NCBI GenBank assembly: GCA_946407745.1
Contig: CAMJPQ010000014.1
Coordinates: 1-56,712 of the forward strand
Length of the DNA: 56,712 bases
Reading direction: 5' to 3'
Source: an uncultured Clostridia bacterium
GTDB taxonomy: Bacteria > Bacillota > Clostridia > Christensenellales > Aristaeellaceae
Part shown: positions 1-9,900 of the stretch, piece by piece
How positions within the stretch are numbered: the first letter of the stretch is position 1
How the letters are laid out: every line of letters starts with the position of its first letter
The notes under the pieces: generated by a model
What the model saw: the letters and a program-made list of their open reading frames with translations, nothing else
Told to the model about the DNA's origin: nothing
The model's database searches: none
Position numbers and translations under genes: made by a program

Positions 1-2584
1 CGGCAGAAGTGAAGGCGTCAATCGCTTCGTCATAGCTGCCACCAGCCAGCAGGCTCTCGCCCTTGGCGTTGTAGCTCTCTTTTACCTTCTCGTCGTTCCC
101 GGCAGAAGTGAAGGCGTCAATCGCTTCGTCATAGCTGCCACCAGCCAGCAGGCTCTCGCCCTTGGCGTTGTAGCTCTCTTTTATCTTCTCGTCATTCCCG
201 GCAGAAGTGAAGGCGTCGATCGCGTCGTCATAGCTGCCACCAGCAAGCAGGCTATCACCCTTGGCGTTGTATGTCTCTTTTACCTTTTCGTCATTTTCAG
301 CAGAGGTGAAAGCGTTGATGGCATCGTCATAGCTGCCGTCGGCCAGCAGGCTCTCACCCTTAACGTTGTAGCTCTCTTTTACCTTCTCTTCGTTCCCGGC
401 AGAGGTGAAAGCGCTGATGGCTTCGTCGTAGCTGCCATCGGTCAGCAAGCTGTCGCCCTTTGCGTTATAAGCACCTGCCAGCGCTGCTTCGTCCCCGGCC
501 TGGGTGTATGCCGCAATGGCCTCATCCCAGTTTTCGGCTTCCATCAGGCTGTCTGCCTTGGCATGATAGGCCTGCTTAGCCATTGCCTCGTTCCCAGCCG
601 CAGAAAACGCCTGGGCTGCCTCATCGAATTGGCTGTCGGCAAGCAGCGCTTCCGCCTTCGCGTCATATGCTTCGTTGAGTTTCTCAGCGTTGCCTGCTTC
701 CCGATAGGCAGCAATGGCTGCGTCGAAGTCCTTCTCCTTGAGCAGCGCATCGCCCTTCATTTCGTTGGCAGTTTTGACCCTGTCGAGCTGTCCGGCGCTC
801 TGGAACGCGTCCGCCGCGGCGTCATAGTCGCCCTTTTCAAGCAGCGTTTCGCCCTTCATAGCATACGCCTCAGCTGCCTTGTCCTGATTCCCGGCATTCT
901 GGTATGCCGTGATGGCCTCGTCCCAGTTGCCTGCTGACATCAGGCTGTCACCCTTTGTCAGATGGACATTCTTGACACTCTCAGTATCGTCAATCTGCTC
1001 GTACAGCTCTGCGGCGCGGGCGTAATCACCCACTGCAAGCGCGGCTTCCGCAGCACTGCGCCTGGCAGCTGCCGCTTTGTCAGCGTCTTCGGCCCTGTCA
1101 AAGACTTCCGCGGCCGCTTCATGCTGGCCTGCTTCCATGAGCCGTTCCGCCTGGGCGGAAAGCGCCTGATTCAGCTTTTCGCGCATAACGGCAGCTTTTT
1201 CCGCATCCTTCTCAGCATCAATCGCAGCAGCCCATTCCTTCAAAACCTCTGCTGCTTTTTCATCATCACCGGCCTGCTCAAAGGCCTGCAGAGCATTCTC
1301 GTAGTCGCCCGATTCAAGCAGGCTTTCACCCTTGATGCGCAGCGCCCGAAGGACACCATCCTCATTCCCGGTGGCGGCAAAGGTAGCCTGGGCTTCATCA
1401 AACTGGCCGGACGCGAGCTGATTCTCAGCAAGCAGGTTGCGGGCCTTTATAGCGCCTTCTTCGTCTCCAGCCGCTTCAAACGCAGCCAGCGCACTTTCCG
1501 GCGCACCCGCATTCAGCCGCTCTTCACCCAGCGCAATCAGCGCTTCATTCATTCTCGCTTCGTTACCTGCAGCCGCGAAGTCCGGGGCCGCGTCTTCAAA
1601 GCGTCCTTCCGCATAGGCTGCTTCACCGCGCGCCTCATAGACAACCGCGAGCATTTCTTCGTTGGCGGTTTCCGTGAAATCAGCCAGCGCCGCTTCCCAG
1701 TCGCCTTCCTTGAGCGCCTTAACGCCGCGTGCATTCAACGCTTCGTGCAGGCCTGCCTCGTCATCGCTCAGTCCATAAGCGGTGACTGCCTCCTCTGGCT
1801 TTCCCTCGGCAAGCAGGCTGGCACCCTTGAGCGCATAAACCCTTTTAATGCCCTCAGCATCCTCCAGAGACTCCAGTGCAGCTATCGCTTTGTCAAAGTC
1901 GCCCTCACTGATGGCTTTTTCACTGAGCGCTGTCAGCGCTTCCTTTACTTTTTCCGTTTTGCCAGCCTTCGTCCACTCCTCAGCCGCTTCCTCATATCGG
2001 CCAGACTGCATGAGCTCGGCTGCTCGATTTGCAGCCGCTTCTTCCTCACTGATCGGTTCCGCGGTGGGCACTTCGGTCAGTTCAGCTGTCGGTACTGCGG
2101 TCGGTTCTGTTGTTGGCACAGCAGTAGGTTCTTCGGTCGGTTCCACTGTAGGTTCCACTGTAGGTTCTTCCGTGGGAGCTGCGGTCGGCTCGGCTGTAGG
2201 CTCTGCAGTCGGTTCTGCCGTGGGCTCCGGAGTGGCGTTTGCCTCAACCAGGGCAGCACGGGCTCGATCCAGCAATTCGCTGTCGCCAGCTTCCGTCAGG
2301 ACACTGACCGCTTCTTCATAGCTGCCGGCATTCAGCAGCGCCTCTCCGTGCTGAAGCAGCGCCGCAAGGCGTTTGTCCGCCGCATCACGGTACTGGCCAA
2401 GCTCACCAAAGGCTGCTGCGGCCTCCTGCGGTTTTCCCTCGTTCAGGAGCTTTTCCGCCGCGCTGTAACGCTGCGCGGGTTGAATCACATTCCGGTAAAG
2501 CAGAAAGCCCCCTGCGATGATCAGCAGGAGCAGCAAAAGAAGCAGCAGTTTCTTTTTACCTGACAGTCCCTTGGCAGCGCTCAT
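1..2584 (-). CDS. Membrane-anchored TPR-like repeat protein, 5' part (runs off the left edge)
   Basis: About 861 codons are visible and the reading frame stays open to the window edge, so the C-terminus is missing. The start is the ATG at 2584, preceded by GGAGGT at a good distance. After a short basic stretch comes one hydrophobic segment (KKKLLLLLLLLIIAGGFLLY), probably a signal anchor. One helical repeat follows, then a roughly 60-residue linker of PTAEPTAEPTEE type, then about twenty repeats of about 33 residues of the form KGESLL-x2-GSYDEAI-x-AFTSAGN. This periodicity is that of TPR/Sel1-like helical repeats, which usually bind proteins or cell-wall partners. The anchor suggests that the repeats face outside the cell. 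No catalytic domain is visible, and the partner is unknown. Confidence 0.85.
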   Translation of the reverse strand, partial: MSAAKGLSGKKKLLLLLLLLLIIAGGFLLYRNVIQPAQRYSAAEKLLNEGKPQEAAAAFGELGQYRDAADKRLAALLQHGEALLNAGSYEEAVSVLTEAGDSELLDRARAALVEANATPEPTAEPTAEPTAEPTAAPTEEPTVEPTVEPTEEPTAVPTTEPTAVPTAELTEVPTAEPISEEEAAANRAAELMQSGRYEEAAEEWTKAGKTEKVKEALTALSEKAISEGDFDKAIAALESLEDAEGIKRVYALKGASLLAEGKPEEAVTAYGLSDDEAGLHEALNARGVKALKEGDWEAALADFTETANEEMLAVVYEARGEAAYAEGRFEDAAPDFAAAGNEARMNEALIALGEERLNAGAPESALAAFEAAGDEEGAIKARNLLAENQLASGQFDEAQATFAATGNEDGVLRALRIKGESLLESGDYENALQAFEQAGDDEKAAEVLKEWAAAIDAEKDAEKAAVMREKLNQALSAQAERLMEAGQHEAAAEVFDRAEDADKAAAARRSAAEAALAVGDYARAAELYEQIDDTESVKNVHLTKGDSLMSAGNWDEAITAYQNAGNQDKAAEAYAMKGETLLEKGDYDAAADAFQSAGQLDRVKTANEMKGDALLKEKDFDAAIAAYREAGNAEKLNEAYDAKAEALLADSQFDEAAQAFSAAGNEAMAKQAYHAKADSLMEAENWDEAIAAYTQAGDEAALAGAYNAKGDSLLTDGSYDEAISAFTSAGNEEKVKESYNVKGESLLADGSYDDAINAFTSAENDEKVKETYNAKGDSLLAGGSYDDAIDAFTSAGNDEKIKESYNAKGESLLAGGSYDEAIDAFTSAGNDEKVKESYNAKGESLLAGGSYDEAIDAFTSA
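2..496. repeat. Five tandem 99-bp coding repeats
   Basis: Units begin at about 2, 101, 200, 299 and 398, each exactly 99 bp (33 codons), with no spacers. The first two differ at only about two positions, while those to the right diverge steadily. They encode the most similar protein repeats of the minus-strand gene. The repeat probably continues beyond the left edge, and copy number could be miscounted in an assembly. Confidence 0.9.
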
Positions 2585-2647
2585 GGCGGTACCTCCCCGA
2601 AGCTGGCGCGGTTGCCCGCGACAAAAGTATAGTAAAATACGAGAAAC

Positions 2648-2676
2648 ATTTTAGTCAAAAACTGCATTATTGTCAA
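2648..2676 (-). promoter_or_regulatory. Sigma-A promoter for the repeat protein
   Basis: On the minus strand TTGACA (2676-2671) is followed after 17 bp by TAAAAT (2653-2648). This lies about 65 bp upstream of the start codon of the repeat protein. Confidence 0.6.
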
Positions 2677-2808
2677 TAGTTGCACCTCTTGAACTGCTGA
2701 GCAATTTATGATAATCTGTGTATGACATTTTGGTTCAAAGCGCAATACAACAGCGCGGTCTGCATGTTTTTTCTTCATTTTCAGTTGCCGCGCGGAATAC
2801 GGAGCTGC

Positions 2809-3048
2809 ATGATGAAGGACTATATTGAGAAAACGCTTGCTCCCCGCATTCAGGGAGACGGCGGCTGGGTAGAGTTTGTTGCCCTTGAGAGCGGTACTCT
2901 GACGCTGCGTTTCCGCGGTAAGTGCACCAAATGCCTCATTCTGGATCGCTGCTGCCGTTGGATTAAGCAGAAGGTTGCCGAGGATCTGGGCGAAGCTGTC
3001 ACAGTTATGCCACAGCGCTCCAGACCCTTTTTCTGGGATAATAACTGA
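2809..3048 (+). CDS. Small NifU C-terminal-domain protein
   Basis: An 80-residue protein beginning MMKDYIEKTL. The ATG at 2809 (or 2812) has GGAG just upstream. An upstream in-frame ATG would add a hydrophobic stretch with no ribosome site, so I reject it. The core GDGGWVEFV, a short beta region and GKCTKCLILDRCC match the NifU/Nfu C-terminal fold, whose CxxC binds a transient Fe-S cluster for delivery to target proteins. Here the CxxC is CTKC. The stop lies 15 bp before the mannosidase start, so the two genes are probably co-transcribed. Which proteins receive the cluster cannot be told from the context. Confidence 0.75.
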   Translation: MMKDYIEKTLAPRIQGDGGWVEFVALESGTLTLRFRGKCTKCLILDRCCRWIKQKVAEDLGEAVTVMPQRSRPFFWDNN

Positions 3049-3063
3049 TCGGAGGTCGGGAGA

Positions 3064-6041
3064 ATGGCACATGTGAAAGTAGTTCGCCGCTCTATGCGGC
3101 CGGAGGAATGGACTGATCTCCGCTTTGGCTGGCTGCAGCGCGGCCTGTGGGCTGACGCGGAGGAGATCACTTCTCTGACCATACGCGACGCGCATCAGAT
3201 TGCCGAAAACGCCTATGAATTCCCGGATAGCGGTGAGCGCCCGCTGTGCCGGGGAGATCTGTATTTTACACCTGACGGCACGGCTTTCATACGCGGAAAT
3301 GCTCTCATCCCCGAGCGTTTTGACGGGCGGGAAGTCTATCTTCGGCTGAAAACCGCCGCGGAAATGATTATAAAAGTTAATGGCGCTTATGCAGGCGGCA
3401 TTGATCCCAACCGCGACCGAATCCCGCTCACGCCCTATATCAAAGGCCGCGAGCTTCAGATAGAGATAGAGGGTTACAACCGTTCCAAGCCGGATGACGA
3501 GCGGAACCCTGCTTCTTTAGGGGTGAAAGGCTGCCGCCAGATCTTTGAAGGGGCCTATCTCGCCGTGCTGTGAGACAACGTGCAGTCGCTGGTGTACGAC
3601 TATATCCTGCTGATGGACATGGCGCACTCGGAATGTTTCAATGAGGACCTGCGGAAGCATCTGTTTGAGCACCTCAGCCGTGGACTGGACCTGATTGATT
3701 TCGATACGTGGGAAGGCGTTGACGAAGCCGCCGCTTATATTCAGAAGAATATCTATGACAATCACGATTTCCACGGCAGCGGCAGCGTGGCGCTTGTCGG
3801 CCACAGCCACCTGGATATCGCCTATTACTGGCGCTGCATCCACGCGGTTCAGAAGAACGCGAGAACAGTCCTCATTCAGCTGCGGCTGATGGACAGGTAT
3901 CCTGAATTCCGGTATACCCACACGCAGGCATACACCTATGAGACGCTTGAGAAGTATTATCCGGAGCTGTTTGAGGAGCTGAAGCAGCGGGTGGCAGAGG
4001 GCCGCTTTGAGCCGGTCGGCGCCATGTATGTGGAGCCGGACTGCAACCTTCCCTCGGCAGAGAGCCTCATACGGCAGCTTCTGTACGGACAGCATTTTTT
4101 TCGCCGCGCCTTCGGCAAAACAGTGGATAATGCCTGGCTTCCTGATGTGTTCGGAAACAGCTGGATCCTGCCGCAGATACTGAAAAAAAGCGGCGTAAAC
4201 TATTTTGTTTCCAATAAATGTCCACCTGGAACGATACCAACCGCTTTCCTCACAACAATTTTATATGGAAGGGCATCGACGGTAGCTGCGTGTATGCCTG
4301 CGTGCCGCCGACACACTTTATTACCTGGAACATGCCCAGCCAGATTCAGGAGAACTGGGAGGCCTACCAGGACAAGGAAAAGGGTGGTCAGACACTGAGT
4401 ATGTACGGCTACGGCGACGGCGGAAGCGGCGCAACCGAAGAAATGCTGGAGATGGCCAGGCGCTTCCCGAAGCTTTCCGCGATGCCGCACACAGAGCTGA
4501 CCGGCGGAGCCGCCTTCCTTCACAAAAACCTGGAGAGCAACCCGAACCTTGCCACCTGGGACGGTGAGCTTTACCTGGAGATGCACCGTGGCACCTTTAC
4601 TACCAAGAGCAATCTGAAACGGCTGAACCGTGCGCTTGAATTCAAGCTGCGCGAAGCATAGCTGCGCTGCGCGCTGCGTGCCCTCTCCGGCGCGCCTTAT
4701 CCTGCAGAGGAGCTGACCTCACTTTGGAAGAAGGTGCTGCTGAACCAGTTCCACGATATTCTGCCTGGCAGCCATATTCATCCCGTATATGAGGATGCCA
4801 TGGCTGATTATGCCAATGTTTCCGGGCGGCTTGACAGGCTGCTGGACCTGCCTGACAGCGGTCTCTGGTTTAATTCGCTCCCGTTCCGGCGTGTATCCCC
4901 CACCTTTCTGCCGTCGCCGGAGGGCAGTCATGAATGGCTTGGGCAGCGCGGCGAATGGACGCTTCCCGGATTGGAGGGGCTTGCAGAAGGCGTACCTGCC
5001 TCCCTGCCCGAGGTCAGCGGGTGGCTGTGCGTCACAGAAGCAGAGGACGGTCTGGATGTTGAAACGCCCTTCTACCGCCTCCGCCTTGCCCCGGACGGCA
5101 GCTTCCTTTCCTTGTTTGACCTGACACTGAACCGGGAATGGGTCCGCGAGGGCTGCGGCTTTAACAAGCTGCACATCTGGGAAGATCATCCCGGCATGTA
5201 TGACGCGTGGGATATCCTTCCAAATTATAAGGACGTGGCCGCGCCGCTCACTGTGGTGAAGGCACTGCATCTGGAAAAGGAGACCGACAGCTTTGCGGTA
5301 TTCGCTGCGGATCTTGCCACCGGCAGCAGCAGCTGGCAAATGCGGATCACCCTGTTTGCCCAGGGCCGCGCGATTGATGTTGCCCACTCGGTTGACTGGC
5401 ATGAAAAGCACCGTCTGGCCAAGGTCAACTTCGGTCCGGACGTGCTGACCCGTGAAGTGCTGTGTGACACCAGTGCCGGATATATCCACCGCAGTCTGAC
5501 AAAAAACACCACCTGGGAGCAGGCCCGCTTTGAGGTCTGTCATCACAAGTGGTTTGATCTAAGTGAAAGTGGGTCCGGCCTAGCTGTCATTAACCGTGAA
5601 AAATACGGCCTGGGTTTGGAAGGCGATGAGGTCAACCTCAGCCTGCTCCGCGCGACCATCCGCCCCGACATTACCAGTGATATGGGGCATCACGAGATCA
5701 GCTACCGCATACTCCCCCACCGCGACGGGCTTGTGGAAGCCGGCGTGAACAGGCTCGCCTTTGAATACAATGTGCCGCTGCTCAGGGGAGATGCCAGTTT
5801 CCCGGAATCCCTGCGCGAGATGATACTGCGCAGCGGCCTCTGGCTGCAGAGCCTCAAGCGTTCAGAGGGCGGACACTGTCTGGTGGTTCGCCTCAGCGAG
5901 CAGGACGGCCGCCGCGGGCGTTTCAGTCTGCCCTTCCCAGCCGTGCGGATGAACCTCCTGGAGGATGCAGAAGAGACAGTGGAAGAGGTAACTTACAAGC
6001 CCTTTGAGCTGATCACCCTCGGGATAAAAATAGACCTCTGA
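3064..6041 (+). pseudogene. GH38 alpha-mannosidase, broken by two stops and a frameshift
   Basis: Starts at an ATG after GGAGG. The conceptual product is about 990 residues, normal for glycoside hydrolase family 38, which trims alpha-mannosides. Family features are present in order: GHSHLDIAYYWR (metal site), LPDVFGNSW (nucleophile Asp), WNDTNRFPHNNFIWKGIDGS, NQFHDILPGSHI and a C-terminal beta domain. Three lesions interrupt it. TGA at 3571-3573 falls between LAVL and DNVQSLVYDY in one frame. One A appears to be lost near 4213-4218, where AAT AAA TGT should read AAT AAA ATG TCC. TAG at 4659-4661 interrupts the second frame. Both stops could come from single C-to-T changes. The rest is well conserved, so the decay is recent, or these are consensus errors. 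Confidence 0.85.
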
Positions 6042-6198
6042 TTCGTACAGGCTTTCTCCTTACCGCATGCAAGAGCAATACCAGCTATCAACATTTATAT
6101 CGCAAACACAGCTTCAGCTTCTCATATATACACGGCAAGGCAAAGCCATTATGAATCAGATGATAGCTGCAGTTTGTACTCCTGCTGTGTAGGTGTTC

Positions 6199-6245
6199 AA
6201 AACGCCGTCCCGCTTTGGCCGTGATCGGCCAGCGGAACGGCGTTT
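6199..6245 (-). terminator. Rho-independent terminator after hisG
   Basis: AACGCCGT (6201-6208) pairs with ACGGCG(TT) near 6237-6244, with further pairing inside (TTGGCC/GGCC). Read on the minus strand the stem is followed by TTTT. It lies about 40 bp past the hisG stop. Confidence 0.65.
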
Positions 6246-6282
6246 CATGTATCATTCTGTTCGATTGTATCACTTTCTCCGG

Positions 6283-6915
6283 TTATTGCCTCCCTGTCAG
6301 AACGGCGGAGTCGAGCTTTTCGCGCAGGCGGTCAATCTGCTCATTGTGGAAGGCATAGGAGGCTTTGTTGGCAATCAGCCTGGCTGAAATCGGCACGATT
6401 TCTTCTACCACGCTCAGATTGTTTTCTCTCAGCGTTGTACCCGTTTCCACAATATCAACGATCACGTCGCTCAGGCCGAGCAGCGGCGCGATCTCAATGG
6501 AGCCGTTCAGGTGGATGACATCAATGGCCCGGCCGACGGATGCATAGTAGGTCTTTGCAATACGCTCAAATTTGGTTGCCACCCGCAGCGTCCTGCGCGG
6601 GTTGTCCACCCACCCGTTCTGCGCTGCGACGGCCATGCGGCATTTGCCGATACCCAGGTCGGCCAACTCATAGACCTCCGGCGTGTACTCCAGCAGGATA
6701 TCCTTACCGGCGACCCCCAGGTCCGCTGCGCCGCGTTCCACATAAATAGCCACATCCGATGGCTTTGCCCAGAAGTAGCGCACGCCGGCTTCTTCGTTTT
6801 CAAAAACCAGCCGCCTGTTTTCCTCTTCGATGGAAGGGCAGGGATAGCCGGCCTCAGCAAACTGACGGTATACTTTCTCTCCAAGCCGCCCCTTGGGCAG
6901 CGCGATGGTCAGCAA
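6283..6915 (-). CDS. hisG: ATP phosphoribosyltransferase, short form
   Basis: 210 residues starting (M)LTIALPKGRLGEK, the usual short-form HisG start, here read from a TTG codon. It catalyses the first step of histidine synthesis, ATP plus PRPP to phosphoribosyl-ATP. Visible family signatures are DVAIYVERGAADLGVAGKD and SDVIVDIVETGTTLRENNL, the latter containing the PRPP-binding loop. Short HisG lacks the C-terminal regulatory domain and needs HisZ, which is encoded immediately upstream with the ends overlapping by 7 bp. GGAGGGG inside the hisZ end serves as a distant ribosome site. No other his genes follow; a terminator comes next. Confidence 0.95.
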   Translation of the reverse strand: MLTIALPKGRLGEKVYRQFAEAGYPCPSIEEENRRLVFENEEAGVRYFWAKPSDVAIYVERGAADLGVAGKDILLEYTPEVYELADLGIGKCRMAVAAQNGWVDNPRRTLRVATKFERIAKTYYASVGRAIDVIHLNGSIEIAPLLGLSDVIVDIVETGTTLRENNLSVVEEIVPISARLIANKASYAFHNEQIDRLREKLDSAVLTGRQ

Positions 6916-9900
6916 GGTGTTACGCCCCCCTCCAGCAGCGTTTCCAGCGTATCCACGTACACGGCGAAGCCCGCCGCACGGCCCTTCCGGCCGAGCTTTT
7001 TCAGCAGCCGGTCGTACTGACCGCCGGAAAGCACCCGCACCGGCACTCCCTCCACATAGCCATGGAACACGATGCCGTTATAATAGCCAAGGTCATTGAC
7101 CACAGAAAAGTCAAGCGACAGCCTGTCGGCCTGCCCCTGTTCATCGGCATACTCAAACAGGCGTCTGAGCATCTCCGACTCTTCTGCGCAGCCCAGCCCG
7201 CGCAATTCCTCGGACACTTCATCGATACCGCCGGTCAGGCGGCACAGCCGGCACAGCGCTTTGAGCGCCTCCTCAGGTACTGACGCGGCGCTCAGTTCCG
7301 CCCGCAGCAGGTGCTCCGCCCGGTGGCTCAGATGCTCCAGTGCCACTTTCCGCTGCTCAGAGGTGAGACCGGCCTGATCCATCAGCCTGGCGACAGCGCC
7401 CATATGGCTGACATGCAGAACGCTGTGCTCACTGATACACTCAAGCGATGCCGCTGCGAGGCACAACACCTCCGCCAGCTCCCTTTCCGTCAGCTCACCG
7501 ATGCATTCAATCCCGGTCTGTGTAATTTCCTGGAAGGTGCGTGAAAACCCGCCCACCCTGTACACCTTTTCCTGATAGTGCACGCGCTGTATGCCTTCCT
7601 CCGGCGCTGCGCGCACAATGGATAAGGTCACGTCCGGCTTGAGCGCCAGCAGGCGGCCATCGGTATCGGTAAAGGTGATCACGTTCTCAGATACAAGAAA
7701 GTCCTTGTTGCGGGCGTACAGATCGTATTCCTCAAAGCGGCTCATGCGAAAGGGCTGATAGCCCTTTTCGCGGTACAGGCCGCGAAGCGATAGCAGCACG
7801 CGTTCTTCTCCGGTCAGCAAATTCTCTTCAATCAGGCTCACTTTTCCTCAGGCCCCTCTTCCCTTTTTCTCTCTGTCTCCTCCATATGGTTCAGCGCAAG
7901 CCTATACCCACCGCTGCCATAATTCAGGCAGCGATTGACACGGCTGATGGTAGCCGATGAGATCGTGGTCGCCGCTGATATTTCCTGATAGGTTTTTCCT
8001 TTGTTCAGCAGGTTGGCAACCTCCAGGCGCAGCGACATATCTTTCAGTTCCTTTACAGTGCACAAATCCTCAAATACAGCGTAGCACTCCTCCACGCTGT
8101 CAAGAGACAGCAGCATTCTGAACAACTGGTCTGTTTCCGACGAATGAAAACCGTTCATCTCCCGATCCCTCCTGCATAATACTTTTGCATGATAGCACAT
8201 TATCATATTAAAGTAAAGAGCATAGCGCAGTACTTCTGCTTTTTCTGTTGCATTTTATGTTCTGAAATGCTATCATCACATGAGCGAATCTTTCATGCAG
8301 GCTTTGTCCTGCATGATGCAGCATACAGCGGAAAGGAAGTTGACCCACATGCAACACCGCACCCATACCTGCGATGAACTGCGCCTTGAAGACGCAGGGA
8401 AAACCGTACAGCTCTGCGGCTGGATGGAAAACGTGCGCGAGGTTTCTGCCAATCTGGCCTTTGTGATCCTGAGGGATTTTTACGGCTCAACACAGATTGT
8501 GGCGGAAACCGAGGAGATGATCTCTCTTGTGCGCGGCCTGAACAAGGAAAGCACCATCTGCGTGACCGGCACAGTGCGCGAGCGCACCAGCAAGAACCCC
8601 AAGCTCCCCACAGGTGATATCGAGGTAGTGCCTTCTTCCATCGAGGTGCTGGGCCGCTGCCGCTATAATGAGCTCCCCTTCCAGATCACCCGGAGCCGTG
8701 AGGCGGATGAGAGTGCACGCCTGAAATACCGCTATCTTGACCTGCGCAATCCGGAGGTCAAGCGGAATATCGTGATGCGCAGCAATGTGGTCGCGGCGCT
8801 GCGCACGGCGATGATCGAGCACGGCTTTCTAGAAATCACCACGCCCATCCTCACCGCCTCCTCCCCTGAGGGCGCGCGTGATTACCTGGTACCCGCGCGC
8901 AAGCACCCCGGCAAGTTCTATGCGCTGCCGCAGGCGCCCCAGCAGTTCAAGCAGCTTCTGATGGCCAGCGGCTTTGACCGTTACTTCCAGATTGCGCCGT
9001 GCTTCCGCGATGAAGATGCCCGAGGCGACAGGTCACCGGGTGAATTCTATCAGCTGGACATGGAAATGGCCTTTGCCTCTCAGGAGGATGTTTTCGCAGT
9101 GCTGGAGGATGTACTTCCGCCCATTTTTGCGAAATACGGCAAGTATTCTATCGCTTCATCCGCTCCGTTCCGCCGCATCGGCTATGTGGAGGCCATGGAG
9201 ACCTACGGTACCGATAAGCCGGATCTCCGCATCGATCTGACCGCGCAGGACGTGACCGATCTGATGGCGGATATCGGCTTTGGCCCCTTTGAGGGTAATA
9301 CCGTCAAGGCAACCGTTGTCTCCGATATGACCGCCACGCGCAAGCAGATCGACAAGCTCTGCAGCGATGTGGAAGTGATCAGCGGGAGCAAGCCCTACTG
9401 GTTCAGGCTGGATGAAAAGGGTGAGATCGCAGGTGGCATCGCCAAATTCCTCCAAGGCAAAAAGGACGAGGTGGTTTCTGCGCTTTCACTGAAGCCCGGC
9501 TGCTTTGTCGGGCTTTCCGCCGGCAACAAGGGAGCCGCGCAGAAAACAATGGGTGTTCTGATCAAGCAGCTGGGCCTGCTCTGTCCCAACCATATGGACA
9601 CAGAGCGCTACGAATTCTGCTGGATCGTCGACTTCCCCATGTACGAAATCGGCGAGGAGAGCGGTGAGCTGGAATTCTGCCATAACCCCTTCTCCATGCC
9701 CAACGGTGGCCTGCAGATCCTCAAGGACGCAGCAGACGGAAAAGTGGATCCTCTGACCATCAACGCCTTCCAGTATGACCTGGTCTGCAATGGTGTAGAG
9801 CTTTCCTCTGGTGCCGTCCGCAACCATGACCCGGAAATCATGATCGAGGCCTTCCAGCTGGTCCGCCTTGGCGAGGAGGATGTGAAGAGCAAGTTCCCCG